From Chloroflexota bacterium (GTDB lineage Bacteria > Chloroflexota > UBA5177 > JANWHV01): 11,679 bases of DNA. Under the pieces are notes generated by a model that saw nothing but the letters and a program-made list of their open reading frames with translations, did no database searches and was not told the DNA's origin. Location: contig JANWHO010000009.1 in the NCBI GenBank assembly GCA_025450375.1, forward strand, positions 1-11,679, in the 5' to 3' direction. Shown piece after piece: positions 1 to 7,587 of the stretch. Made by a program: the position numbers and the translations under genes. Position 1 is the first letter of the stretch. Every line of letters begins with the position of its first letter.

Positions 1-881
1 TCGAGGCCGGCCCATCGCCGCCGACGGGCGCCGCTGTCCTCGATCCCCTTATTCGCTTCCCCATTTTCCCATTCCCGAGCTTCGGGCGCCGCAAGCGTCG
101 CCTTCTCGCGGTAGCCAAGGCCGCCCATCCGGAAGCCATCACCGCCTTCCACTATCTGGTCGGCTGCCGCGGATTCCGCGGAGATACGCGCCTCACGATG
201 TTCACTATCCACGAAAAAACATTCGGTCCGAGCCCCGAGTTCCTGGCGCAGGACGCGGACCAGGGATTCCTGGGCTTCGCGCACCTCGGAGTCATTGATC
301 CCTACCCAACCGTCGATCGGGAAAAGGATGTTGGTGGACTCGGCGGTGACCTTGGAATGCTCGCTCTGCCGCCAGACCCAGCGGCGGGTCCGGACCTCCC
401 GCTCGTCCATGTAGACGAACTCACCGGCCTCCACCTCCTCGGACTCCGTCTGGCCCAGGGCGGTAAATCGGAGGCCGCCGGCACTCGGACCCACCTTGAT
501 GTCTCCCTGAACTCTGTCCAGGTCATGGGAGCCGATGGGGAGCAGGTAGCGCAGGGAGGTTGCGTTGACCAGGTTCACCACCGGGCCAAGGTCGGGTAAA
601 GGCGATCCCTTCCGGGCCCGGCTTGCCAGGGCCTCCACGGAGCTTTTGAACCGACCTGGACTCATGCCCAGGCTTGCGAAGGCGGCCCGCCAGGGTAAGA
701 AGGCCAGTTCAACCTTCGCGCCCTCGCGCTCGAAACGAGCGGCAAGATCTGCCTCGACCGCGCGGAGCGACGCCTCCAGAGCCGGAACGCCTCGGGTGTT
801 ATCCACCCCACGAGCCACCACCAGCCCGATGCACACGCTCGGAAACTGCTCGAATACCTGATCGAGGACACGAAATCGCAT
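1..881 (-). CDS. B3/B4 (PheRS beta-like editing fold) domain protein, C-terminus cut by window edge
   Basis: The minus-strand frame is open from ATG at 881 to the window edge (293 codons, no stop). Residues about 95-225 resemble the B3/4 domain of the phenylalanyl-tRNA synthetase beta subunit: a DLGPVVNLVNATSL stretch (97-110), RYLLPIGSHDLD (111-122), GDI (126-128), a FTALG strand (139-143), then RRWVWRQSE and a Thr/Glu/Asn segment near 166-185. In PheRS this domain hydrolyses mischarged tRNA. Free-standing relatives are widespread in bacteria and archaea, and a trans-editing or RNA-binding role is only inferred here. The start is supported by GGAG at 891-894 (9-nt spacing) and an extended -10 box just upstream. 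Family members are usually about 220-240 residues, so the match should end near residue 225. At least 68 further hydrophilic Glu/Arg-rich residues follow without a stop, which is unusual. The family call is fairly firm; the C-terminus is not. Confidence 0.8.
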   Translation of the reverse strand, partial: MRFRVLDQVFEQFPSVCIGLVVARGVDNTRGVPALEASLRAVEADLAARFEREGAKVELAFLPWRAAFASLGMSPGRFKSSVEALASRARKGSPLPDLGPVVNLVNATSLRYLLPIGSHDLDRVQGDIKVGPSAGGLRFTALGQTESEEVEAGEFVYMDEREVRTRRWVWRQSEHSKVTAESTNILFPIDGWVGINDSEVREAQESLVRVLRQELGARTECFFVDSEHREARISAESAAADQIVEGGDGFRMGGLGYREKATLAAPEAREWENGEANKGIEDSGARRRRWAGL

Positions 882-921
882 CTATTCGCACTCCGAAGTC
901 AATTAAGGGTCGTTCCTCTTG

Positions 922-930
922 ATTCTACCA
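922..930 (-). promoter_or_regulatory. Extended -10 promoter element for the B3/B4 gene
   Basis: On the minus strand this reads TGG-TAGAAT, an extended -10 (TGn) followed by a hexamer matching TATAAT at five of six positions. Transcription would start near 915, giving a leader of about 34 nt that contains the GGAG ribosome binding site. No good -35 box lies 16-18 nt upstream, which fits an extended -10 promoter. It lies between the two minus-strand genes, so the B3/B4 gene probably has its own promoter. Confidence 0.45.
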
Positions 931-936
931 CGAAGG

Positions 937-949
937 CGGGCACCGCCCG
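937..949 (-). terminator. Short GC hairpin directly after the glycosidase stop
   Basis: CGGGC/GCCCG form a perfect 5-bp stem with a 3-nt loop, starting at the base after the glycosidase TAA on the minus strand. No U-tract follows, so this is at best a weak or 3'-end-protecting terminator. It also sits at the -35 position of the B3/B4 promoter. Confidence 0.3.
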
Positions 950-2440
950 TTATCCGGCCCATTTCACGTTTACCGTGCAACCCTTGCACAGCAAGGGCCC
1001 CGGCAAAAGGGTCGTATGGTGGATGCTGGGACCAATTGCCACCCGCACGGACCCGCCCTGGCCGCTCACCCGCACTTGCAAGACTCGGCCATGGTAGCTG
1101 AGCGCCGCCTCACCCGATCCGGCCGGATTTTCCAGCGTGATCCCTGGTACGGCTGGGATGCCGGGCGGGGCGTCGTACCACTCGACCCCAAGATAGGCCG
1201 CGTAGAGGGCTACCAGGAACATTCTGGCGGCCCAACCAAAGGCTGGGGCTCCGCTTCCCTGACCGTCCTGTCCATACCATTCGCGGATGTCTCCGCCCTG
1301 AACAAAGGTCCGAGCCAACTTCATCAGAATGGCCCGTGCCTCCGTGACCCGGCCGGATCGCGCGTAGCCGAGGGCCACGAGCGCGCCCACGGTGGGCCAA
1401 TAGGCGCTCTGATACCGCCCGGGCCCCAGGCGCGAATGCTTCCCGGCGTAGTCCTTCGGATCATAGTCGCCATAGAGTACCCGCGCCGGAATCCCTTCAC
1501 CGCCCCCCAGTCCGAGGAGATACGACGAATGGGCCATGACGAAGTTGTCGATGCTCGCCGCCTGGGCAGGGCTGGCGATCCCGTACACGATGCAGAGGAA
1601 ATTGCTATCCAATTCGAAATAATCGCGCGGGCCAACCCAGGAGCGGTAGTGACCGAACCCTGGTACGGCGGGGGCGTTGCGCGCGATGGGCGCCCGGTCA
1701 GTCCACAAAAGGCGATTGATGTCGAACTTGATCCGGGCCGCGAACGCGGCGTAGTAGCGAGCCCGGCCTGGGTGATGAAGAATGCTTTCCGTTACCGAAA
1801 GGCTGCGAGTAGCGGAATACCAGAGCGCCTCCAGTTCGGTGGCGTAGCCCCGCCGGGCTACCTGATCCGCCCAATCGGCCGCGGTGTGCGGGGGCACGTT
1901 CGCGTAGATGAGCACCGAACTGCCATGAGCTGGGCGGACGAAGCCGCGGTCCAGCCACCGCCATCCACGTTCCAACCTGGGGAGGGCCGTTCGGAGGGCC
2001 GCCAGATCCCCCGAAACTCGATAGGCATCGAGCGCGGCGCTGATCAGAATTGGAGTTTCATCAAAATAGCCCGACTTGGGAGCGGTAAGCCAGCCGCCGA
2101 ACGGTTGCTGGCGGCCAAGCCAGTAGTTCAATTCCAGACCGCTGTATGAAGCGAGGCTGCCTCCGGCCCGAGTGGGAATCATGCCCCAGGCGAAACTATC
2201 TCGTATCCAGGGATTGGTGTAGTAGCCGGCCGCCGCCACATGGGTGTCACCGGTGAAGTCGGTCGCCAGAACCGCCAGGGCGTAGCGCTGCGCCAGGTCC
2301 AGGGCAGGGTTGCCGGTCCGAACCAGCGGCTGGATGGCGGCGATCCCGTAGCCCGTCCCCCCTCCGGCATGGGCCGGCACGCTGCCCGCGAACAGGGCCA
2401 GCGCCAGAAGCCACCACCGAGCCGCGCGCCGCCACTTCAC
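950..2440 (-). CDS. Secreted six-hairpin glycosidase-like protein
   Basis: Predicted 496-residue exported protein. From GTG at 2440 it begins MKWRRAARWW, followed by a hydrophobic core and a type I cleavage site after VPAHA (about residue 25). The body looks like an (alpha/alpha)6-barrel glycosidase of the GH15/GH63/debranching-enzyme type: NPWIRDSF (77-83), a YFDETP helix start (125-130), DWADQV (189-194), YFELDSN (274-280), YWPTVGALVALGYA (347-360) and REWYGQDGQG followed by FGWAARMFL (386-409). D81, D189/D192 and E387 are candidate catalytic acids by analogy. A short beta-rich tail (about 430-496) follows, with two Cys (485, 488). The substrate is probably an alpha-linked sugar, but the exact GH family cannot be assigned. 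In-frame alternatives are GTG at 2446 and ATG at 2551; the latter adds 37 residues ahead of the signal peptide. A weak -10-like TATCAT at 2563-2568 lies too close to 2551 to favour that ATG. An open frame extending further upstream crosses the tRNA gene and is not real. Confidence 0.8.
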   Translation of the reverse strand: MKWRRAARWWLLALALFAGSVPAHAGGGTGYGIAAIQPLVRTGNPALDLAQRYALAVLATDFTGDTHVAAAGYYTNPWIRDSFAWGMIPTRAGGSLASYSGLELNYWLGRQQPFGGWLTAPKSGYFDETPILISAALDAYRVSGDLAALRTALPRLERGWRWLDRGFVRPAHGSSVLIYANVPPHTAADWADQVARRGYATELEALWYSATRSLSVTESILHHPGRARYYAAFAARIKFDINRLLWTDRAPIARNAPAVPGFGHYRSWVGPRDYFELDSNFLCIVYGIASPAQAASIDNFVMAHSSYLLGLGGGEGIPARVLYGDYDPKDYAGKHSRLGPGRYQSAYWPTVGALVALGYARSGRVTEARAILMKLARTFVQGGDIREWYGQDGQGSGAPAFGWAARMFLVALYAAYLGVEWYDAPPGIPAVPGITLENPAGSGEAALSYHGRVLQVRVSGQGGSVRVAIGPSIHHTTLLPGPLLCKGCTVNVKWAG

Positions 2441-2625
2441 CAGCACGCGGCCTGGCGCCCTATTCCATGCTGGAAGCACGCCGTATCCGCCGCACGGATG
2501 GAGGAGGGAACGAACCAGGGCCAGATAACGGAGTCGACAGGTCGTAAACATTGCACCGGTCCATGATACGTGATTGCTATCATTGGCTCCGAATGGTGAC
2601 CCGCCCGGCGCCCATTTTTTCTGGA

Positions 2626-2654
2626 TTGACAGCCGCGAATGCTGCCGGTACCCT
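2626..2654 (+). promoter_or_regulatory. Promoter of tRNA-Gln
   Basis: A perfect -35 TTGACA (2626-2631), a 17-nt spacer and -10 TACCCT (2649-2654, three of six matches) place the start near 2661, three bases before the tRNA 5' end. The -35 and spacing are ideal; the -10 is weak. Confidence 0.6.
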
Positions 2655-2663
2655 CCTACCAGA

Positions 2664-2735
2664 TGGGGTGTCGCCAAGCGGTAAGGCACCGGTCTTTGGA
2701 ACCGGCATTCCCAGGTTCGAATCCTGGCACCCCAG
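2664..2735 (+). tRNA. tRNA-Gln (anticodon TTG)
   Basis: A complete cloverleaf can be drawn. The acceptor stem TGGGGTG (2664-2670) pairs fully with CACCCCA (2728-2734), with discriminator G at 2735. The anticodon stem CCGGT/ACCGG encloses the loop CTTTGGA with anticodon TTG. The T arm is CCAGG-TTCGAAT-CCTGG. The D arm is short, as usual in glutamine tRNAs. The UUG anticodon reads CAA and, by wobble, CAG. The next bases are CCG, so the CCA end is added after transcription. Confidence 0.95.
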
Positions 2736-2821
2736 CCGTTCAAGCCGCCCCCCGTGAATGATAACCAGTGCAACGAGGCATATGGGGACGGGGGAGCGCA
2801 GCAGGGAAGGATAGTACGCCT

Positions 2822-3871
2822 ATGAAGAAGCTCACGATCCTTGGCGCGACAGCACTTATTTTCAGCCTGGTTTCGGGCTATGCCACGCCCAGTCACGCGG
2901 CGACTACGAGCCGTTCCTCCATGTCGGTCCTGCTCTATATTGACGGTTCGCTCGGCGACCTCGGATTTTTCGACTCGGCGAACTCTGGGGTCACCCGCGC
3001 CAAGAGCCAACTGGGCGTCTCGCTCAAGGTAGTACAACAAAACGATGCCACCCAGTGGCAAACTCAATTGCTGGCCCTGGCCGGCAGCGGTCGCTACAAC
3101 CTTATTGTGCTGGACTCTTCCGACGCGACGATGAATATCGCCACCAAGGCCCTCATTGCCAAATACCCCAAGCAGCGGGTGATCGACTTCGACGATAACT
3201 CGTTCGCCACCAGCCCCTCGGTCAGCTCGATCATCTACAAGCAAAATGAGGGATCGTTCCTGGCTGGTGCCCTGGCGGCCATGGTGACGGAGAGCAATCT
3301 TCCGTACGTCAGTCACAAAAAAATCATTGGCATGGTCGGCGGCCAGAAGATCCCCGTGATCATCGACTTCCAGGACGGCTACGTCCAGGGGGCCAAGGCC
3401 GTGGATCCGAAGATCTCCGTGAACGTGACGTTTATCGGCGGCAGTGGCGGCAATGATACCTGGAACAACAAGCCGGCAGGCGCTCGTCTGGCCGCCTCGC
3501 TCTTCAGTGCTGGCTCGGCCGTGGTCTACCAGGTGGCCGGCGGATCAGGGCTCGGCGTCCTGAGCCAGGCCAAGATAGCCAACCGCTACGCGATTGGCGT
3601 CGATTCCAATCAGGACTCAGTAGCTCCAGGCCATGTGATCGGCTCGGTGGTGAAGCGGGTGGACAACTCGGTGTTCGACCTGATCAAGCTCGCCACCCAG
3701 AACAAACTCCAGGGTGGTCATATCTACTACTACGGCCTGCAAAATCACGGCGTGGATCTCACCCGCGATTCCTACACCCGCGCGATCATTACTCCTGCCA
3801 TGTATAAGAAGCTTGACGTGCTGGAGGCCCAGGTGATGAGCGGGAAAATCAAGGTGAAGACCGCATACTAG
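2822..3871 (+). CDS. BMP/PnrA-family nucleoside-binding protein of an ABC importer
   Basis: A 349-residue periplasmic-type binding protein that captures nucleosides (purine nucleosides in the characterised PnrA family) for the ATPase and permeases downstream. Residues 1-26 form a signal peptide (MKKLTILGA, hydrophobic core, TPSHA cleavage site). The mature chain shows family features: YIDGSLGDLGFFDSANSGV (39-57, the ligand-binding D/F-DSA segment), IYKQNEGSFLAGALAAM (138-154), DFQDGYVQGAK (182-192), AIGVDSNQ (257-264) and GSVVKRVD (274-281). The start is ATG at 2822, behind a purine-rich GGGAAGGA site 10 nt upstream. The protein contains no cysteine, so it cannot be a lipoprotein, unlike many BMP proteins of monoderms. 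It lies 86 nt after the tRNA, with no clear terminator between, so read-through from the tRNA promoter is possible. A 101-nt gap with strong hairpins separates it from the ATPase gene. Confidence 0.92.
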   Translation: MKKLTILGATALIFSLVSGYATPSHAATTSRSSMSVLLYIDGSLGDLGFFDSANSGVTRAKSQLGVSLKVVQQNDATQWQTQLLALAGSGRYNLIVLDSSDATMNIATKALIAKYPKQRVIDFDDNSFATSPSVSSIIYKQNEGSFLAGALAAMVTESNLPYVSHKKIIGMVGGQKIPVIIDFQDGYVQGAKAVDPKISVNVTFIGGSGGNDTWNNKPAGARLAASLFSAGSAVVYQVAGGSGLGVLSQAKIANRYAIGVDSNQDSVAPGHVIGSVVKRVDNSVFDLIKLATQNKLQGGHIYYYGLQNHGVDLTRDSYTRAIITPAMYKKLDVLEAQVMSGKIKVKTAY

Positions 3872-3873
3872 AC

Positions 3874-3891
3874 TGAGCTTCGGCTAGCTCA
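3874..3891 (+). other. Small hairpin after the binding-protein stop
   Basis: TGAGCT (3874-3879) and AGCTCA (3886-3891) form a perfect 6-bp stem with a 6-nt loop, beginning 3 nt after the TAG. No T-tract follows. It may help protect the 3' end of the binding-protein message together with the larger hairpin just downstream. Confidence 0.35.
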
Positions 3892-3901
3892 CTGACCCAC
3901 C

Positions 3902-3944
3902 AGAGCGCCATCGAAGCGCGGGACACGCGCGGCGACGGCGCTCT
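3902..3944 (+). promoter_or_regulatory. Large intercistronic hairpin between binding-protein and ATPase genes
   Basis: AGAGCGCC (3902-3909) pairs with GGCGCTCT (3937-3944). Inside this, TCG (3911-3913) pairs with CGA (3933-3935), and GCGCG (3916-3920) pairs with CGCGC (3926-3930) around the loop GGACA. About 16 bp form in register with only small symmetric internal loops. No U-tract follows, so it is not a classic terminator. In ABC operons such elements usually lower expression of the genes after the binding protein by partial termination or by blocking 3'-5' decay; that role is inferred here. The ATPase ribosome binding site starts 13 nt after it. Confidence 0.55.
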
Positions 3945-3956
3945 CGCGCTTGGCCT

Positions 3957-3962
3957 GGAGGG
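3957..3962 (+). promoter_or_regulatory. Ribosome binding site fixing the ATPase GTG start
   Basis: GGAGGG lies 10 nt before GTG 3973 and supports that GTG as the start, although it is not an ATG. Confidence 0.6.
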
Positions 3963-3972
3963 CAATCGATCG

Positions 3973-5499
3973 GTGAACGCCGTCGAACTGGTGGGGATCG
4001 AGAAGCGCTTCGGAACGGTCGTCGCCAACGAGCGGGTCGACTTCGACGTGCGTCATGCCGAGGTCCACGCGTTGGTCGGCGAAAACGGGGCCGGCAAGAC
4101 GACCCTGATGAAGATCCTGTTCGGCCTCTATCAGCCGGACGCCGGGCGCATCCTCCTCGACGGGAAGCCCACGGTGATCGCCAATCCCCACGTGGCGATT
4201 GCTCACGGCATCGGCATGGTGCACCAACACTTCATGCTCCTCCAATCGTTGACCGTGGCCGAGAACATCGTCCTGGGCATCGAGCCGACCCGGAACCTCA
4301 TTTTGACCGATGTTTCGCGCGCCCGAGCCTTGACGCGCGAACTGTCAGAGCGCTACGGCTTGCGGGTCAATCCCGACGCCGTGGTCCGCGATATCTCGGT
4401 CGGTCTGCGACAGCGGGTGGAGATCCTGAAGGCGCTCGCCCGCGGAGCCCGCATTCTGATTCTGGACGAGCCGACCGCCGTCTTGACCCCGCAGGAAACC
4501 ACCGAGTTATTCGGTATCCTAAAAGATCTGGTAGCCAGGGGGATGACCGTCGTCTTCATCAGCCACAAACTGAACGAGGTGATGCAGGTGTCGAGCCGGG
4601 TAACCGTGATGCGGGGCGGCAAGAAGGTAGGGACGGTCGAGACCCGCGATACCTCGCCGCGCGAGTTGGCCCGGATGATGATCGGGCGTGATTATCTCCC
4701 CACCGTGACCAAGGCGGCGGCACACCCTGGCGATCCGGTACTGGAAATACTCGGCGTCCACGCGGCGGACGACCGCGGCCTCCCAGCCGTGCGGGGAGTG
4801 GACCTCATGGTGCGGTCGGGGGAGATTGTAGGGATCGCGGGTGTGGAAGGAAACGGGCAGTCGGAGTTGGTCGAGGCGCTCACCGGCCTGCGGCCCATCA
4901 CGGCTGGCCGGGTCATGTTGGATGGTCGAGACATTAGCAAGCTATCCCCGCGCGGCCGCCGGGAAGCCGGGATGGCCGCCGTACCAGAGGATCGGCTGAA
5001 GCATGGCGTTGCGGCCGCCGCCAGCATCAAGGACAACCTCGCGATGTCCAGGTACTACCAGGCCCCGCTCACCAGCGGCCTCTTTCTTTTGCCCCGCCGG
5101 ATGGCTGCCTATGCCTGGGACCTGGTACGGAGGAGCGACGTGCGCACCCGTGATATCAGTCTCCCCGTCTCCTCGCTATCAGGTGGAAATATGCAAAAGC
5201 TGGTCGTGGCGCGCGAGCTTGGGATGGATCCGAAACTGCTGATTGCCGCCCAGCCGACCCGGGGCGTGGACATCGGGGCCATTGAAGCAATCCACCAGCG
5301 GATCGTGGCCGCGCGCGACCGGGGTGCGGCCGTCCTCCTCGTCTCGGCGGAACTGAGCGAAGTGCTGGCCCTCTCCGATCGGGTCGCCGTGCTTTATGAA
5401 GGACGGGTTACTGGCGTGTTCGAGGCCGGCGCGGTGAGCGAGGAGGAACTGGGTCTCTATATGCTTGGCATCAAACACACCGGCGAGCCCGCCGCATGA
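3973..5499 (+). CDS. Nucleoside ABC importer ATPase (two fused NBDs)
   Basis: A 508-residue protein with two nucleotide-binding domains, as in the YufO/NupA and RbsA type. It powers the importer from the cytoplasmic side. NBD1 has Walker A GENGAGKT (36-43), a Q-loop glutamine (Q85 in VHQHFML), signature ISVGLRQRVE (141-150), Walker B ILILDEP (161-167) and the switch His of FISHKL (195-200). NBD2 (about 255-500) has the degenerate Walker A GVEGNGQSE (290-298) without the lysine, signature LSGGNMQK (402-409) and the Walker-B region LLIAAQPTRGVDIGA (422-436), where Gln replaces the catalytic Glu. This asymmetry is normal for the family, so NBD1 is the hydrolytic site. Length is typical. The stop overlaps the next start in ATGA, suggesting translational coupling to the first permease. 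Confidence 0.95.
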   Translation: MNAVELVGIEKRFGTVVANERVDFDVRHAEVHALVGENGAGKTTLMKILFGLYQPDAGRILLDGKPTVIANPHVAIAHGIGMVHQHFMLLQSLTVAENIVLGIEPTRNLILTDVSRARALTRELSERYGLRVNPDAVVRDISVGLRQRVEILKALARGARILILDEPTAVLTPQETTELFGILKDLVARGMTVVFISHKLNEVMQVSSRVTVMRGGKKVGTVETRDTSPRELARMMIGRDYLPTVTKAAAHPGDPVLEILGVHAADDRGLPAVRGVDLMVRSGEIVGIAGVEGNGQSELVEALTGLRPITAGRVMLDGRDISKLSPRGRREAGMAAVPEDRLKHGVAAAASIKDNLAMSRYYQAPLTSGLFLLPRRMAAYAWDLVRRSDVRTRDISLPVSSLSGGNMQKLVVARELGMDPKLLIAAQPTRGVDIGAIEAIHQRIVAARDRGAAVLLVSAELSEVLALSDRVAVLYEGRVTGVFEAGAVSEEELGLYMLGIKHTGEPAA

Positions 5500-6602
5500 A
5501 CGAGTTAGTCGCCGCCCCCACCGAGGAAGGAGACGCCCGGCACCGGCGCCTGGCCCATCTTGGCTACGCGATCCTCCGCCCAGTGTTGGTAGTCGGGGTG
5601 GCCTTACTGATCGGGATGGCGATCATTGTCTATACGGGGGAGAACCCCTTCCCGGCCTACGAGAACCTGCTAATCGAACCCTTCCGCACCTGGGACACTT
5701 TTAGCGCCGTCCTCTTCTATGCTATTCCGATCGTGTTGACTGGTTTGACCGCCGCGATCTCATTCCGGGCCAACGTGTTCAATTTGGGGGGAGAGGGCCA
5801 GTTGCAGCTAGGTGCCCTCGCCACCGCGTGGGCGGCGGTTGCCTGGTCCGGCTTGCCCGGCGTGGTTCTCCTCCCGCTGGTCATTCTGGTTGGCGCCGTC
5901 GGGGGAGCGGCGTTCGCCGCCATCCCCGGTTGGCTCCGTGCCTACGTGGGGGCCACGGAGTTGGTCAGCACGATCATGCTCAACTACGTGGCAATTGACA
6001 TAGCCAGCTTCGCGGTCAGCCCCGGCGGCCCGCTAGCAAGCAGCGGCAGCGCCGGGGTGGCCACCGCCGTGATCCCGGTGGGGGCCCAGTTCCCCACGAT
6101 CGCCGGCTCTCAGTTTCACTGGGGTTTCGTGGTCGATATCCTGGCCGTGGTCTTCGCTTTTGTTCTGCTCTATCGCACCCCGCTCGGCTATGAGATCCGC
6201 ATGGCGGGCCACAACCCGAACTTTGCCCGCCTGGGCGGCGTCCCGGTCCCGCGAGTGATCCTCGGGGCCATGGTGATCGGAGGCGCCCTGGCCGGGATCG
6301 GCGGGGCGGTGCAAGTCATGGGCTTCCAGCACCAATACACCACCACCTTCGCCGGGCCCCAGTGGGGATTCACCGGGGTGACGGTCGCCCTCCTGGCCCG
6401 GTTGGAGCCCATCGGGGTGCTCGTGGCAGCGATCCTTTACGCCCTTCTCGAGGAGGGCAGCCAGCTGATTGCCAACAACACCAACGTGGACTCCCATATC
6501 ATCACGGTCGTCCAGGGATTGATCATCCTTTTCGTGACCGTGCAAGTGAGCCTGGACTGGCGGAAGAAGTTGAAGATCCGCGGCCAGGCGAGCGGGGCAT
6601 AA
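5496..6602 (+). CDS. Nucleoside ABC importer permease 1 (BPD_transp_2, YufP/NupB-like)
   Basis: A 368-residue polytopic membrane protein, about nine or ten hydrophobic segments, the first at 27-46. Family marks are FRANVFNLGGEGQLQLGA (90-107), the conserved re-entrant FN-GGEGQ segment, GATELVSTIMLNYVA (152-166), LGYEIRMAGHNPNFARLGGV (230-249), GGALAGIGGAVQVMG (262-276) and a WGFTGVTVALLARLEPIGVL stretch (290-309). With the second permease it forms the translocation pore. It starts inside the ATPase stop codon (4-nt overlap) and ends in the basic cytoplasmic tail RKKLKIRGQ. It is the longer permease of the pair, which is usual in this family. Confidence 0.93.
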   Translation: MNELVAAPTEEGDARHRRLAHLGYAILRPVLVVGVALLIGMAIIVYTGENPFPAYENLLIEPFRTWDTFSAVLFYAIPIVLTGLTAAISFRANVFNLGGEGQLQLGALATAWAAVAWSGLPGVVLLPLVILVGAVGGAAFAAIPGWLRAYVGATELVSTIMLNYVAIDIASFAVSPGGPLASSGSAGVATAVIPVGAQFPTIAGSQFHWGFVVDILAVVFAFVLLYRTPLGYEIRMAGHNPNFARLGGVPVPRVILGAMVIGGALAGIGGAVQVMGFQHQYTTTFAGPQWGFTGVTVALLARLEPIGVLVAAILYALLEEGSQLIANNTNVDSHIITVVQGLIILFVTVQVSLDWRKKLKIRGQASGA

Positions 6603-6606
6603 GCCA

Positions 6607-7566
6607 ATGTGGCACCAGATCTTCAATGCCCAGCTTCTCGGTGACGCCGTGGGGGTCAGCGGCACCGTCCTCATCCTGGCAGGATTGGGGTACCTATTTA
6701 CGGATCGGGCGGGGGTTTTCAACATTGCCATCGAGGGACTCCTGCTCTTCTCGGCCTTCTTCGCCGCCGCCGCCTCCGGCACGAGCGGCAACGCGCTCCT
6801 GGGGGTCGCGGCGGGGGTTGGCGGGGCGCTCGTGGTTTCCTTGATCTTCTTCCTGGTCAGTATTGGTCTCCGGGCGGACATTATCGTGGTGGGAATCGCG
6901 ATTAACCTGCTGGCCAGCGGGACGACCGTATTTCTCCTCAACCATTGGTTTGGCGTGGAAGGAAACTACCAACCAGCCGCCTTGCAGACCATCCCCGCCT
7001 TCAGCATTCCCGGCCTTGATTCCCTGCCGCTGCTTGGTCCCATCTTTACCAGCCAGAGCCTCCTCACCTACGTCGCGGTGCTTCTGGTCCCGGTCAGCCA
7101 TATCGTGCTCTACAAAACCCCGCTTGGCCTCCATATCCGCTCGGTTGGGGAGAATCCGGAAGCGGCGGCAACCGTGGGGATCAATGTGCGCCGGACCCAA
7201 TTCATCGCCGTGATGATCTGCGGCGCCCTGGCCGGACTGGGTGGCTGCTTCCTTTCCATTGGCCCGCTCGGCGGCTTCGATCGCGACATGTCCGCCGGTC
7301 AAGGCTGGATCGCTCTCGCCGCCGAGACCCTGGGCCGCGGCACTCCCTTGGGCACCTTCCTATCCTGCCTTTTTTACGGTGGCTCGCAGGGAGTGTCCAG
7401 CAACATGCAAGCGGCGAACATCGGGGCCAGCCAACTGGCGCAGTCGATCCCATACGTGATGACGGTGGTCGGCCTGGCGATCGCCGCCAAGGGGCTGGTC
7501 GCGCGCCGCCGGCGGCCCACCACGAAAGGCGGCGTTCCGGAGCCCGCGCCGGCCGCCACGGTCTGA
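6607..7566 (+). CDS. Nucleoside ABC importer permease 2 (BPD_transp_2, YufQ/NupC-like)
   Basis: A 319-residue membrane protein, the shorter partner permease. It has the paired family motif FTDRAGVFNIAIEGLLLFSAF (31-51), TPLGLHIRSVGENPEAAATVGI (171-192), CGALAGLGGCFLSIG (205-219) and QGWIALAAETLGRGTPLG (232-249), and ends with a basic Arg-rich tail (300-303) and an Ala/Pro-rich end. It begins 4 nt after the stop of permease 1, so translation is probably coupled; no separate strong ribosome binding site is seen. It completes the importer: binding protein, ATPase and two permeases in canonical order. Confidence 0.93.
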   Translation: MWHQIFNAQLLGDAVGVSGTVLILAGLGYLFTDRAGVFNIAIEGLLLFSAFFAAAASGTSGNALLGVAAGVGGALVVSLIFFLVSIGLRADIIVVGIAINLLASGTTVFLLNHWFGVEGNYQPAALQTIPAFSIPGLDSLPLLGPIFTSQSLLTYVAVLLVPVSHIVLYKTPLGLHIRSVGENPEAAATVGINVRRTQFIAVMICGALAGLGGCFLSIGPLGGFDRDMSAGQGWIALAAETLGRGTPLGTFLSCLFYGGSQGVSSNMQAANIGASQLAQSIPYVMTVVGLAIAAKGLVARRRRPTTKGGVPEPAPAATV

Positions 7567-7587
7567 CCTTTTCCGGCCGGCAATCGA

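Noticed and set aside
3..599. Plus-strand open frame across the left edge
   Set aside because: It is codon-aligned antisense to the B3/B4 protein, which has clear family motifs, a ribosome binding site and a promoter on the other strand.
1016..2149. 377-codon plus-strand open frame
   Set aside because: It lies antisense to the glycosidase, without protein-family features; typical of high-GC shadow frames.
2664..2735. tRNA gene as an integration site for a mobile element
   Set aside because: No integrase and no repeat of the tRNA 3' end was seen elsewhere in the window.
2736..2821. Riboswitch in the leader of the binding-protein gene
   Set aside because: The leader is only 86 nt and shows no purine or preQ1 aptamer core that could be recognised.
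2441..3316. Open upstream extension of the glycosidase frame on the minus strand
   Set aside because: It runs antisense through the tRNA and the start of the binding-protein gene, and it places the signal peptide deep inside the chain. Only the part below about 2551 is credible.
6033..6941. 302-codon minus-strand open frame across the permease junction
   Set aside because: It is composed of His/Asp/Arg/Pro-rich shadow sequence opposite two clear membrane proteins.
7573..7580. CCGGCCGG palindrome after permease 2 as a terminator
   Set aside because: It has no loop and no T-tract, and such short GC palindromes are expected by chance in high-GC DNA.
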